Assembly (NCBI GenBank): GCA_902785905.1
Contig: CADAAM010000013.1
Coordinates: 1-41,733 of the forward strand
Reading direction: 5' to 3'
Origin: Oscillospiraceae bacterium
Lineage (GTDB): Bacteria > Bacillota > Clostridia > Oscillospirales > Oscillospiraceae
Length of the DNA stretch: 41,733 bases
Positions 33,399 through 41,580 of the stretch are shown here, piece by piece. How positions within the stretch are numbered: position 1 is the stretch's first letter; each line of letters opens with the position of its first letter. A model generated the notes under the pieces. The model had not been told where the DNA came from. It was given only the letters and a program-made list of their open reading frames with translations, and made no database searches. Position numbers and translations under genes: made by a program.

Positions 33399-34465
33399 GC
33401 AGTACCTTTATCGGCCAAAAACTGCGCCTGAGCATCTTCGGACAGAGCCATTCGGAGGCCATCGGCATGACCCTCGACGGCCTGCCCGCGGGTATCGAAA
33501 TTGACCCGGACGAATTACAGCGCTTCCTAAACCGCCGCGCCCCCGGCCAGAACGACTGGTCCACCCCCCGAAAAGAAGAGGACAGACCGGACTTTCTCTG
33601 CGGATTAAAGGACGGCTTCACCTGCGGCGCGCCCCTGACGGCGGTCATCCATAACAACAACACCAGACCCAAGGACTATTCCCAGCTCAAAATCACGCCG
33701 CGCCCCGGCCACGCCGACTACACGGCGGAGGTCAAATACCGGGGCTTTCAGGACTACAGCGGCGGCGGGCACTTCTCCGGCCGCCTGACCGCGCCGCTGT
33801 GCATCGCGGGCGGCATCGTCAGGCAGGAGCTCAGACGGCACAACATCGCCGTCGACGCCCGCATCGCCGCCATCGCCGGGATACGGGACGAGAGCGCCTT
33901 TGAGGCCTCCGTCGCGGACAAGGCCTTTCCCGTCGTCGATGATGAGATCGGTGAGCAGATGCGCGCCGCGATCCAAAACGCCCGCGAGGACGGAGACTCC
34001 GTCGGCGGCGTGATCGAATGCGTCGTGCGCGGCCTGCCCGTCGGGATTGGGGAGCCGATGTTCGACGGGGTTGAAAACCAGATCGCCCGCCTCGTCTTCG
34101 CCGTGCCCGCCGTCAAGGGCATTGAGTTCGGCGCGGGCTTTGAGGCGGCTAAACTGCGCGGCAGCGAAAACAACGACCCCTTTCTTGTTAAAGACGGCCG
34201 TATCGAGACCGCCGCCAACCACGCGGGCGGCATCCTCGGCGGCATCACAAACGGCATGCCCCTCGTCTTCCGCGCCGCCGTCAAGCCCACGCCCTCCATC
34301 TCGAGGGCGCAGCAGAGCGTCAATCTCACGACCATGGAGCCGCAGGAGCTCCGCATCACCGGCAGACATGATCCCTGCATCGTCCCGCGCGCGGTCCCCG
34401 TGATCGAGGCCGCCGCGGCCCTGGCTGTATACGATCTGATACTGGGGGAATCAATATGGAATTAA
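33395..34465 (+). CDS. aroC: Chorismate synthase
   Basis: Trans-1,4-elimination of phosphate from EPSP to give chorismate, using reduced FMN; 356 residues. Motifs: FGQSHSEAIGMTLDGLPAG, RRAPGQNDWSTPRKEEDRP, RPGHADYTAEVKYRGFQDYSGGGHFSGR, and GGITNGMPLVFRAAVKPTPSI. The start ATG 33395 overlaps the aroA stop by four bases with GGAGG nearby; the frame opens three codons earlier. The length is at the short end for the family, as in other Clostridia. Confidence 0.96.
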   Translation: MSSTFIGQKLRLSIFGQSHSEAIGMTLDGLPAGIEIDPDELQRFLNRRAPGQNDWSTPRKEEDRPDFLCGLKDGFTCGAPLTAVIHNNNTRPKDYSQLKITPRPGHADYTAEVKYRGFQDYSGGGHFSGRLTAPLCIAGGIVRQELRRHNIAVDARIAAIAGIRDESAFEASVADKAFPVVDDEIGEQMRAAIQNAREDGDSVGGVIECVVRGLPVGIGEPMFDGVENQIARLVFAVPAVKGIEFGAGFEAAKLRGSENNDPFLVKDGRIETAANHAGGILGGITNGMPLVFRAAVKPTPSISRAQQSVNLTTMEPQELRITGRHDPCIVPRAVPVIEAAAALAVYDLILGESIWN

Positions 34466-35598
34466 AAGACTACCGCGCACGCCTCGACGGCATCGACAGC
34501 GAGCTTCTGCGCCTCTTCTCGGAGCGCATGGACATCGCCGGAGACATCGCCCTCTGGAAGCGTGACAACCACATGCCCGTCCTGGACCTGAGAAGGGAAA
34601 AGGAAAAGCTCAAGACTCTGGAGGCGCAGAGCCCCGAGGCGCTGCGAGAGTACACGGTCTCGCTCTTTTCCACCATCATGGAGCTCTCGCGCAGCCGTCA
34701 GAACCGCGTCCTGCATCCGAGCAGCCCCGAGACGGAGGCCATTGAGAAGGCCCTGAAGGAGACCCCGCAGCTCTTTCCCGAGTCGGCCATCGTCGCCTGC
34801 CAGGGCATCGAGGGGGCCTACTCCGACATCGCCTGCGAAAAGCTCTTTCAAAGGCCCAACACCTTCTATTTTTCCACCTTCGACGCGGTCTTTGCCGCCA
34901 TCGACAAGGGCCTCTGCCGCTACGGCGTCATCCCTGTGGAGAACAGTACCGCCGGCACGGTCAACGCGGTCTATGACCTCATGCGCAGGCATGACTTTCG
35001 CATCGTGCGCTCGGTGCGCGTGAAGGTGGACCACAACCTTCTGGTGCGCCCCGGCGCAAAGCTCGAGGATATCCGGGAGATCTACTCCCACCCCCAGGCC
35101 ATCGCCCAGTGCGCGGCGTTTCTGCAGACCCTGCCGAACGTCAAGGTCATCCCCTGTGAGAACACCGCCGTGGCCGCAAAGAAGGCGTCGGAATCCGGCG
35201 ACAGCGGCGTCGCGGCCCTCTCGTCACGCCAATGCAGCAGGCTCTACGGCCTCGATATCCTCAAGAGCGACGTGCAGGACTCCGGCAACAACTACACCCG
35301 CTTCATCTGCATCTCCAAGAAACTGGAAATCTACCCCGGTGCGAACCGGACGAGCCTGATGATGGTCCTCCCGCACGAGCCGGGTTCCCTCTACCGCCTG
35401 CTCTCACGCTTTAACGCCCTCGGCATCAACCTCACCAAGTTAGAGAGCCGTCCCATGCCGGAGCGCAGCTTTGAGTTCATGTTCTACTTCGACTTCGATA
35501 CCTCGGTCTACTCTCCGCGCTTTATCCAGCTCATGGGCGAGCTGAAGGAGCTCACGGACGAGTATGAGTATCTCGGCAGCTACAGCGAGGTGATCTGA
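34456..35598 (+). CDS. pheA: Bifunctional chorismate mutase / prephenate dehydratase
   Basis: Makes prephenate from chorismate and phenylpyruvate from prephenate, leading to phenylalanine; 380 residues. Residues 1-85 are an AroQ-type all-helical chorismate mutase (RLDGIDSELLRLFSERMDIAGDIALWKRD). The dehydratase spans about 110-285 (GIEGAYSDIACEK, VIPVENSTAGTVNAVYDLM, and the catalytic DSGNNYTRF motif). An ACT domain follows with the Phe-binding ESRP element (LTKLESRPMPERSFEF). The ATG overlaps aroC by ten bases. The same mutase also supplies tyrA. Confidence 0.95.
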   Translation: MELKDYRARLDGIDSELLRLFSERMDIAGDIALWKRDNHMPVLDLRREKEKLKTLEAQSPEALREYTVSLFSTIMELSRSRQNRVLHPSSPETEAIEKALKETPQLFPESAIVACQGIEGAYSDIACEKLFQRPNTFYFSTFDAVFAAIDKGLCRYGVIPVENSTAGTVNAVYDLMRRHDFRIVRSVRVKVDHNLLVRPGAKLEDIREIYSHPQAIAQCAAFLQTLPNVKVIPCENTAVAAKKASESGDSGVAALSSRQCSRLYGLDILKSDVQDSGNNYTRFICISKKLEIYPGANRTSLMMVLPHEPGSLYRLLSRFNALGINLTKLESRPMPERSFEFMFYFDFDTSVYSPRFIQLMGELKELTDEYEYLGSYSEVI

Positions 35599-35599
35599 C

Positions 35600-36820
35600 A
35601 TGAAATGCGGACTTTTGGGCGAAAAGCTCGGCCACAGCTACTCCCCGCAGATCCACGCGGAGCTGGCCGATTATGAGTACAGGCTCTATGAGAAAGCCCC
35701 CGACGAGGTGGAGGACTTCGTCAGAAACGGCGACTGGCACGGCCTCAACGTGACCATTCCCTACAAGAAGACCGTCATCCCGTTTTGTGACGAGCTGTCG
35801 GACACCGCCCGCGCCATCGGCAGCGTCAACACCCTGCTGAGACGCCCGGACGGCACGATCTTCGGCGACAACACCGACGCCTTCGGCTTTGAGACCCTGC
35901 TGGACGGCACGGTCAAGGGCAGCATCCGTGGAAAGAAAGCCCTGGTCCTCGGCACGGGCGGCGCGTCCGTGACCGTGTGCGCCGTGCTGCGCGCGCGGGG
36001 GGCGGTGGTCGTGCCTATCTCCCGAAGCGGCGAGGATAACTATGATAACCTTGACCGCCACGAGGACGCGGCGATCGTCGTCAACGCCACCCCCGTCGGC
36101 ATGTACCCGAAGAACGGCGTCAGCCCCGTTGAGCTTGACGTCTTCCCCAGGCTCGAGGCCGTATTGGACGTGGTCTACAACCCCGCCCGCACCGCCCTGC
36201 TGATGCAGGCGGAGGCGCGCGGCATCCCCTGCGCCGGGGGCCTCACCATGCTTGTGGCCCAGGCCAAGCGCAGCGCGGAGATATTCCTCGGCTATACGCT
36301 TCCCGAAAGTGAGCTTGCGCGCATCACGGCGCTGCTCTCACACGGTATGCAGAACATCGTCCTCGTCGGCATGCCCGGCTGCGGCAAGTCCTCCGTCGGC
36401 AGACGTCTCGCCGAGCGTCTCGACAGACCGCTTCTGGAGGCGGATGCCGAGATCGAAAAGGCAGCCGGTCTCACCATACCCGAAATCTTTGAGCGGGAAG
36501 GGGAGCAGGGCTTCCGCCGCCGCGAGTCGGCCGCCCTCCGGGAGCTCGGCAAGCGCTCCGGGACCGTCATCTCCACCGGCGGCGGCTGCGTGACCAGACC
36601 GGAGAACTATGCCCCCCTTCACCAGAACGGGACCATCGTCTGGCTCCGGCGCGATCTGAACAGGCTCGCGCGGGAGGGGAGACCCCTGTCGCTCAACGCA
36701 GACCTCTCGGCCATGTACGCCATGCGAAAGCCCCTCTATGAGCGCTTCGCCGACCTGACCGTCGACAACAGCGGCACACCGGAGGAGACCGTGGACGCGA
36801 TTCTGGAGGTGCTGAAATGA
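35600..36820 (+). CDS. aroE/aroK: Shikimate dehydrogenase - shikimate kinase fusion
   Basis: One 406-residue chain carrying two pathway steps. Residues 1-250 are AroE (GLLGEKLGHSYSPQIHAELADY, the substrate lysine in NVTIPYKK, GDNTDAFGF, NADPH loop LGTGGASVTV). Residues about 250-406 are AroK (IVLVGMPGCGKSSVGRRLAERL, P-loop at 257-265; DADAEIE; ISTGGGCV; the lid Arg region REGRPL). No stop or ribosome site separates them, so it is a true fusion, and it joins consecutive but not adjacent reactions (dehydroshikimate to shikimate to shikimate-3-P). The ATG lies one base after the pheA stop. Confidence 0.94.
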   Translation: MKCGLLGEKLGHSYSPQIHAELADYEYRLYEKAPDEVEDFVRNGDWHGLNVTIPYKKTVIPFCDELSDTARAIGSVNTLLRRPDGTIFGDNTDAFGFETLLDGTVKGSIRGKKALVLGTGGASVTVCAVLRARGAVVVPISRSGEDNYDNLDRHEDAAIVVNATPVGMYPKNGVSPVELDVFPRLEAVLDVVYNPARTALLMQAEARGIPCAGGLTMLVAQAKRSAEIFLGYTLPESELARITALLSHGMQNIVLVGMPGCGKSSVGRRLAERLDRPLLEADAEIEKAAGLTIPEIFEREGEQGFRRRESAALRELGKRSGTVISTGGGCVTRPENYAPLHQNGTIVWLRRDLNRLAREGRPLSLNADLSAMYAMRKPLYERFADLTVDNSGTPEETVDAILEVLK

Positions 36821-37254
36821 CCTTTCTCATCATCAACGGCCCAAACCTGAATCTGCTGGGCCTGCGTGAGCCGGACATCTACGGCAGACAGGACTTTCAC
36901 GCCCTTGAGGATTTCATCCGCGCCGCGTGTGTGGAGGCGGGCGTCGACTGCGAGCTCTTCCAGTCCAACCACGAGGGGGCCATCGTCGACGCCATCCAGG
37001 GCGCTTACGGGCGCATCGACGGCATCGTCATCAATCCCGCGGCCTATACCCACACCAGCGTCGCCATCCTGGACGCCCTCAAGGCAGTGGCCATCCCTGC
37101 TGTCGAGGTGCACATTTCCGACGTATCCAAGCGCGAGAGCTTTCGTCAGGTCTCCTACGCGGGCCTTGCCTGCGTCAAGAGCTATATCGGCCTCGGCTTC
37201 GAGGGCTACCGCCGGGCTATCCTGTATCTCAAAGACTATCTGGAGGGGAGATAA
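36817..37254 (+). CDS. aroQ: Type II 3-dehydroquinate dehydratase
   Basis: Dehydrates 3-dehydroquinate to 3-dehydroshikimate; 145 residues, dodecameric family. Motifs: IINGPNLNLLGLREPDIYG (catalytic loop Arg and Tyr), FQSNHEGAIVDAIQ, INPAAYTHTSVAILDAL and EVHISDVSKRESFRQVSY (catalytic His). The ATGA overlaps the fusion gene stop. It completes the pathway together with aroB and aroE. Confidence 0.96.
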   Translation: MTFLIINGPNLNLLGLREPDIYGRQDFHALEDFIRAACVEAGVDCELFQSNHEGAIVDAIQGAYGRIDGIVINPAAYTHTSVAILDALKAVAIPAVEVHISDVSKRESFRQVSYAGLACVKSYIGLGFEGYRRAILYLKDYLEGR

Positions 37255-37257
37255 ACC

Positions 37258-38421
37258 ATGAAACCGATGAACAACAAATGCGCGCTCTTTACCGACTCCG
37301 TCATCCGCCGCATGACGAGGATCGCCATCGCCAACAACGCCATCAACCTGGCCCAGGGCTTCCCGGACTTTGATCCGCCCAAGGCTTTGACCGACAGACT
37401 CATTGAGGTCGCCAACCAGGGCCCGCACCAGTACCCCATCACCATGGGCGCGCCGAACTTCCGCCGCGCCGTCGCCGCGAAGACCAAGCGCTTCATGGGC
37501 CGCGACATCGACCCCGAGACCGAGATCGTCGTCACCATCGGCTCCACCGAGGCTATGGTCGATACCCTCTTTGCCCTGACAAATCCCGGGGACAAGGTCG
37601 CCATGTTCTCCCCGTACTTTGAAAACTACTCCGCCCAGACCCTCTTTGCCGACTGCGAGCCGGTCTTCATCCCCCTGGTGCCGCCGACCTTCCGCTTCGA
37701 CCCGAACGTGCTCGAGGACGTCTTCAAGCAGGGAATCAAGGCCATCATCATCTGCAACCCCTCCAACCCCAGCGGCCGCGTCTTCACCTATGACGAGCTC
37801 AAGCTCATAGCCGATCTCTGCATCAAGTACGATGTCTACGCCATCACCGACGAGGTGTACGAGCATATCATCTATGACGGCCACGTCCACACCTACATGG
37901 CCAATCTCCCCGGCATGTGGGAGCGTACCGTCACCTGCAACTCCCTGTCCAAGACCTATTCCATCACGGGCTGGCGTCTCGGCTACGCAATCGCCCCGAA
38001 GCACATCATGGATAAAATCAAGCAGTTCCACGACTTCAACGCCGTCGGCGCGCCCTCTCCGCTGATGGAGGCCGCCGTCGTCGGCCTCGAGATGCCGGAC
38101 AGCTACTACGAGGAATTCACCGCCCACTACGCCCACATGAAGAAGATCTTCACCGGCGGCCTCAAGGACATCGGCATCCCGTTTTCCGATCCCGAGGGCA
38201 CCTATTTCCTCCTGGTGGACATTGCCCCCTATCTCAAGAAAGGCCAGACCGACGTGGCGTTCTGCGAGGAGATGGCCCAGAAGGTCGGCGTGGCCGTCGT
38301 GCCCGGCACCTCCTTCTTCAAGGAGAAGGTCAATAACATCGTCCGCATGCACTTTGCCAAGAAGGACGAGACCCTCTACGCCGCGCTGGAGCGCCTCGCG
38401 GATATCAAGAAAATGCTTTAA
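37258..38421 (+). CDS. Class I/II PLP aminotransferase, probably aromatic
   Basis: A 387-residue fold-type I aminotransferase. PLP lysine in SLSKTYSITGWRLGY (Lys232), with NPSNPSGRVFTYDEL and AITDEVYEHIIYDG before it. The N-terminal INLAQGFPDFDPP and YPITMGAPNFRRAVA are typical of the KAT/MetB-like aromatic and broad-range aminotransferases. As the last gene of a Phe/Tyr operon it most likely transaminates phenylpyruvate and 4-hydroxyphenylpyruvate (inference from context). GGAGGGGAG lies ten bases before the ATG. It completes the route from PEP and E4P to both amino acids. Confidence 0.92.
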   Translation: MKPMNNKCALFTDSVIRRMTRIAIANNAINLAQGFPDFDPPKALTDRLIEVANQGPHQYPITMGAPNFRRAVAAKTKRFMGRDIDPETEIVVTIGSTEAMVDTLFALTNPGDKVAMFSPYFENYSAQTLFADCEPVFIPLVPPTFRFDPNVLEDVFKQGIKAIIICNPSNPSGRVFTYDELKLIADLCIKYDVYAITDEVYEHIIYDGHVHTYMANLPGMWERTVTCNSLSKTYSITGWRLGYAIAPKHIMDKIKQFHDFNAVGAPSPLMEAAVVGLEMPDSYYEEFTAHYAHMKKIFTGGLKDIGIPFSDPEGTYFLLVDIAPYLKKGQTDVAFCEEMAQKVGVAVVPGTSFFKEKVNNIVRMHFAKKDETLYAALERLADIKKML

Positions 38422-38432
38422 AACAGAAACTG

Positions 38433-38462
38433 AGGGCGGGAGCTTCGGCTCCCGCCCTTGGC
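38433..38462. terminator. Bidirectional terminator between the aromatic operon and the LysM gene
   Basis: Ten-pair stem GGGCGGGAGC / GCTCCCGCCC with TTCG loop at 38434-38457. It is followed by a weak T-rich tail on the plus strand and by TTTCTGTTTT a few bases on, on the minus strand. It ends both convergent units. Confidence 0.8.
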
Positions 38463-38486
38463 AATTTCTATGCTGTTTTAAGCGAA

Positions 38487-38729
38487 TCAGATGACGCGGA
38501 TGACCCAGCCCTCACGGATCAGGTCGACATTCTTGATGAGATCGCGGTTGAGCGCCTGGATGTTCCAGATGCTGGTGCCGAATCTGACAGCGATCTCGGA
38601 CAGGGTATCGCCGCGGACAACACGGTAGTAGGTCGCGCCGCCTTCAACCCAGGAGGGGCCGTTCGCGCCGCCGCCGGAAACGGCTTCTGCTTCCTGATCG
38701 TTCAGAACTTTCACTTCATCGTTAGCCAT
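38487..38729 (-). CDS. Small LysM protein with a double-glycine (bacteriocin-type) leader
   Basis: Eighty residues. Residues 1-21 (VKVLNDQEAEAVSGGG) match the bacteriocin-type signal pattern, an L-x-x-x-E-x-x-x-V-x-GG helix that directs export by peptidase-containing ABC transporters with cleavage after GG. Residues about 34-80 are one LysM domain (YYRVVRGDTLSEIAVRFGTSIWNIQALN..LIREGWVIRVI), which binds GlcNAc-containing glycans such as peptidoglycan. So the mature product would be a tiny secreted wall-binding module of about 59 residues. AAGGAG precedes the ATG. No C39 transporter is in the window. It could also be a cytoplasmic LysM protein, but the leader fit is good. Confidence 0.82.
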   Translation of the reverse strand: MANDEVKVLNDQEAEAVSGGGANGPSWVEGGATYYRVVRGDTLSEIAVRFGTSIWNIQALNRDLIKNVDLIREGWVIRVI

Positions 38730-38795
38730 GGTAATAATCTCCTTTTCGTTTTATTATTTTGTTTGTTTGGACTCTTCTTTTCTCGGGTCGACTGT

Positions 38796-38824
38796 ATCAT
38801 ACCAGATTGATGGTGCTATGTCCA
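38796..38824 (-). promoter_or_regulatory. Promoter of the LysM gene
   Basis: Minus strand TGGACA (38824-38819), 17 bases, TATGAT (38801-38796). The leader is about 60 bases. The plus-strand gap 38825-39078 has no strong promoter; TTGTGC-N18-TAGAAT near 38911-38940 is a weak candidate for the next operon. Confidence 0.7.
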
Positions 38825-39078
38825 GTGTTTTGACCTCGGTTTAAGAGTTCTTCAGATTCTTCAAAAGATTCCCGCACCGGCAGAAAGAATTAAAATCATT
38901 CTTTTTTCTCTTGTGCAGGAGTGGGAGATCGTGGTAGAATCATTTTATAATGAAAAATACTGCATGAAATTGTCCGTGCGCCGAGGCTTTCCTTCATCGC
39001 AGTGCACCGCGGACATAGGGATAATGATCGGACGAGTGAGGGTCGCAGGACGAAGTGTTCGGAAAGCGGGGGATTCAA

Positions 39079-39903
39079 ATGGCGGATTATCCTGACGGAA
39101 AACAAGCCCGGGGGGAGACAATACGTCTGACGGTGCTCGGCTGCGGCGGCTCCATGCCGATCAGCGGGGGAGAGAGAAAAGTCTTCGGCGGTGCCACCTC
39201 CTGTTATATGGTACAGGCCGGGGACGACTGTGTCTTTCTGGACGCCGGCACCGGGCTGTTCTCCGCGCCCGTGGAGCTGCCGCGTCCCCCTCTGATTCTG
39301 CTGACACACATGCATCTTGACCATGTGCTGGGACTCGGCATGTATCGCCGTCTGCTGGCAGAAGGGGAGAAGACCATCCTCTGCCTGCCGGCCAAGGACG
39401 AGAGAGAGGCGCGAAAAATGCTTGACGCCTTGTTTTCGCCGCCCTTTTGGCCGCTCAGCCTCCTGCACTACAAAGGCGATCTGGAGCTTGTGCCCCCGCA
39501 CTTCCCCATGCATCACGGCGCGCTGCGCATCGACTGCATGGAGGGGAGGCACCCGGGCGGCTGTCTCGTTTTTCGCGTATCCCACGGAGAAAAATCCCTC
39601 GTCTACGCGACCGATTATGAGCATGATTCATTCGGTTTTGCGATGCTTGAGGAATTTGCGCGGGGGACCGATCTGCTCCTGTACGACGGACAGTACAGTC
39701 CGGATACCTACGAGGCGAGGAGAGGCTTCGGCCATTCCACCGGGGAAAAAGGCATAGAGCTGATGGAGCGCTGCGGCGCAAAGCGTCTGCTGCTGGTTCA
39801 CCATGACCCCGGCTGTACGGATCAGGACCTGTTGGAGAGGGAGGCGCTCATCGGAAGAGAGGATGTGCGTTTCGCACGCGAGGGAGAGGTGATTGAGCTG
39901 TGA
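39079..39903 (+). CDS. MBL-fold metallohydrolase
   Basis: A 274-residue metallo-beta-lactamase-fold protein of the lactamase_B_2/RNase Z-like type. It has LTVLGCGGSMP at the N-terminus, DAGTGLF, the metal motif THMHLDHVLG (HxHxDH, near residue 77), a second ligand region EGRHPGG, YATDYEHD and GFGHSTGEKGIELM with LLLVHHDP near the end. Metal ligands look complete, so it is probably an active hydrolase; the substrate is unknown. ATG 39079 has GGGGGA six bases upstream. Its stop overlaps the cyclase gene by four bases, hinting at a nucleotide or phosphodiester substrate, though this is speculation. Confidence 0.85.
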   Translation: MADYPDGKQARGETIRLTVLGCGGSMPISGGERKVFGGATSCYMVQAGDDCVFLDAGTGLFSAPVELPRPPLILLTHMHLDHVLGLGMYRRLLAEGEKTILCLPAKDEREARKMLDALFSPPFWPLSLLHYKGDLELVPPHFPMHHGALRIDCMEGRHPGGCLVFRVSHGEKSLVYATDYEHDSFGFAMLEEFARGTDLLLYDGQYSPDTYEARRGFGHSTGEKGIELMERCGAKRLLLVHHDPGCTDQDLLEREALIGREDVRFAREGEVIEL

Positions 39904-40667
39904 ACGAGAGCATGGAAGAACGGCTGCGGGAGCTCGAACAGGAAAACCGACACCTTAAAGAGACGATCAAACGCCGTGACGAGCTGATCCGCGAAACCTT
40001 CGGCCGCTATCTGACGGACGAGGTGCTTGAGGAAATCCTGAACAACCGGGGAAACATCAAAATCGGGGGAGAGCGCCGCGTCGTCAGCATGCTGTTTACG
40101 GATATACGCCACTCCACGCAGCTGTCGGAGGAGATGGACGCCGAGTCCTTCCTGAGAATGCTCAACCACTATTTCAGCGAACTGATTGAGATCGTCAACG
40201 CCTGGCAGGGAAATATTCTCGCCTTCGTCGGCGACGCCCTTGTCGTGGTCTTCGGCGCACCGCGGGAGAACCTTTTTTCCGCGCGCAATGCCGCGGTCTG
40301 CGCGGTCGCCATGCAGCGCCGCATGCCTGCCATTAACGCCTGGAATCGCGAGCAGGGTTATCCGAACCTCTCCATGGGCATCGGTCTCCACATCGGCGAG
40401 GCGATACTCGGCAACATCGGCTCTGAGACCCGCACAAAATACGACATGATCGGACGGAACGTGAACCTGGCCTCCCGCATTGAGGGCTTTACCCGCGGCG
40501 GACAGATTCTCGCCTCTACGGAGCTGATCGAGGCCGCGGGGGACCGCGTCATCGTCAACGAGGCCGGCTCCATATGGGTCAGACCCAAGGGCATACAGAC
40601 GGATATCCTGCTGCACGATGTGGTTGGCTTCGGAACAAAAATGGTTCCGCCAGCAGAGAAAGAATAA
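39900..40667 (+). CDS. Class III adenylate/guanylate cyclase, soluble
   Basis: A 255-residue protein from GTG 39900. A short coiled coil (ERLRELEQENRHLKETIKRRDELI) and a FGRYLTDEVLEEIL signalling helix precede the catalytic domain. Metal-binding Asp68 (VSMLFTDIRHST) and Asp112 (FVGDALVVVFGA) are both present. The purine-specifying segment TKYDMIGRNVNLASRIE has the Asp that favours ATP and the catalytic Asn and Arg. So it should make cAMP as a homodimer. No sensory domain is fused. It is flanked by an MBL hydrolase and a STAS protein in one operon. Confidence 0.9.
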   Translation: MNESMEERLRELEQENRHLKETIKRRDELIRETFGRYLTDEVLEEILNNRGNIKIGGERRVVSMLFTDIRHSTQLSEEMDAESFLRMLNHYFSELIEIVNAWQGNILAFVGDALVVVFGAPRENLFSARNAAVCAVAMQRRMPAINAWNREQGYPNLSMGIGLHIGEAILGNIGSETRTKYDMIGRNVNLASRIEGFTRGGQILASTELIEAAGDRVIVNEAGSIWVRPKGIQTDILLHDVVGFGTKMVPPAEKE

Positions 40668-40704
40668 TTTGACATGATACGTCCATGCCGGAGGAGGCAA
40701 GTAT

Positions 40705-41007
40705 ATGATCATCGAATATCAAAAAAACGACACCACGCTCACCGTACTGCCGGAGGGCCACCTGGATACCAACAGCGCACCGAAGCTGGAGGCGGAACTG
40801 AAGAAGAGACTCGACGGGATTACGTCGCTTATCCTGGACTTTGCCGGGGTCGATTACATCTCTTCGGCCGGTCTGCGCGTGGTTCTGGCGATGGATCAGC
40901 TGATGCTTGGCCGCGGGGGCAGCCAGAAAATCATCCATGTCAACGAATATGTCATGAACGTCTTTGATATAACGGGCTTTCTGGATATCATCAGTGTGGA
41001 GACCTGA
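40705..41007 (+). CDS. STAS-domain anti-sigma factor antagonist
   Basis: A 100-residue single STAS domain like SpoIIAA/RsbV. The phosphorylatable serine lies in VDYISSAGLRVVLAM (Ser53/Ser54), the expected place. GGAGGAGG precedes the ATG. It would bind an anti-sigma kinase in a partner-switching system, but no RsbW-like kinase or PP2C phosphatase is in the window. It is 37 bases after the cyclase gene and most likely cotranscribed with it. Confidence 0.9.
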   Translation: MIIEYQKNDTTLTVLPEGHLDTNSAPKLEAELKKRLDGITSLILDFAGVDYISSAGLRVVLAMDQLMLGRGGSQKIIHVNEYVMNVFDITGFLDIISVET

Positions 41008-41056
41008 CAGGTTTATCCTGCAAAAAGAAGCTAATGAATATACAGAGGAATTGAGC

Positions 41057-41417
41057 ATGAAAAAAATGTTGTCCTGCATCCTTGCCCTGCTGCTCCTGGC
41101 AGGCGTGATTCCGGCCGCGTCCGCCGATTATTATGACTATGACTTTCAGCGCTATGTCGATGGAGGACTGCGATCGCTACGGCTGTGACGAGGACTACTG
41201 CGCACCCGTCGCCGGTGCGAAGGTGCAGTTCTGCACGGATGACATCTGTATGCTGGGTGTGACGGATGAAAACGGCGAGGCTGAGTTCGATGTCAATCCC
41301 GGTCCCGGCAACACCGTCCATCTGCTCAAGCCGCCCGCCGGCTTCGCCAAGGACAAGACTGAATACCAGGCCCCTGCAAACTTCGGCGATGTGACCATCG
41401 TCCTGATTGCCGAGTAA
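41057..41417 (+). pseudogene. Small secreted protein with a SpaA/CNA-B-like domain, one-base frameshift
   Basis: ATG 41057 (AGAGGAA upstream) starts a signal peptide (MKKMLSCILALLLLAGVIP, cut near ASA-D) and DYYDYDFQRYV, then the frame stops at 41188. In the next frame the protein continues as DCDRYGCDEDYCAPVAGAKVQF...GVTDENGEAEFDVNPG...GFAKDKTEY to the stop at 41417. Removing one G near 41165 joins them into about 120 residues. The second part has the pattern of a prealbumin-like (SpaA/carboxypeptidase-regulatory) beta domain with four or more cysteines. Function unknown. It follows the STAS gene by 49 bases. Confidence 0.65.
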
Positions 41418-41574
41418 TACTATTTTTCAATAAAAAGTCGACACTTTTTATTGAAAAGATGCCACCTGCGGCGGCATAAAGTTGCTGACGCAACTGACGT
41501 CTCATACGATTTTCAACGCGCCGCAAGGCGCTATAAAAAGTAGATGTTGTCTACTATTTAATGGAAATCAGTAT
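41417..41574 (+). repeat. Repeat copy C, divergent modular multi-hairpin element
   Basis: A 158-bp element from ATACTA (41417-41422) to CAGTAT (41569-41574), beginning on the last base of the stop codon. Hairpins: TTTTTCAATAAAAAGT/ACTTTTTATTGAAAA, GCC..GGC, GTTGC-TGAC-GCAAC, GCGCC..GGCGC, and AAAGTAGA/TCTACTAT. Unpaired words GACGTCTCATA and GGCGCTATAAAA match copy B. The stems differ from B in sequence but fold alike. Confidence 0.75.
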
Positions 41575-41580
41575 AAAAGC

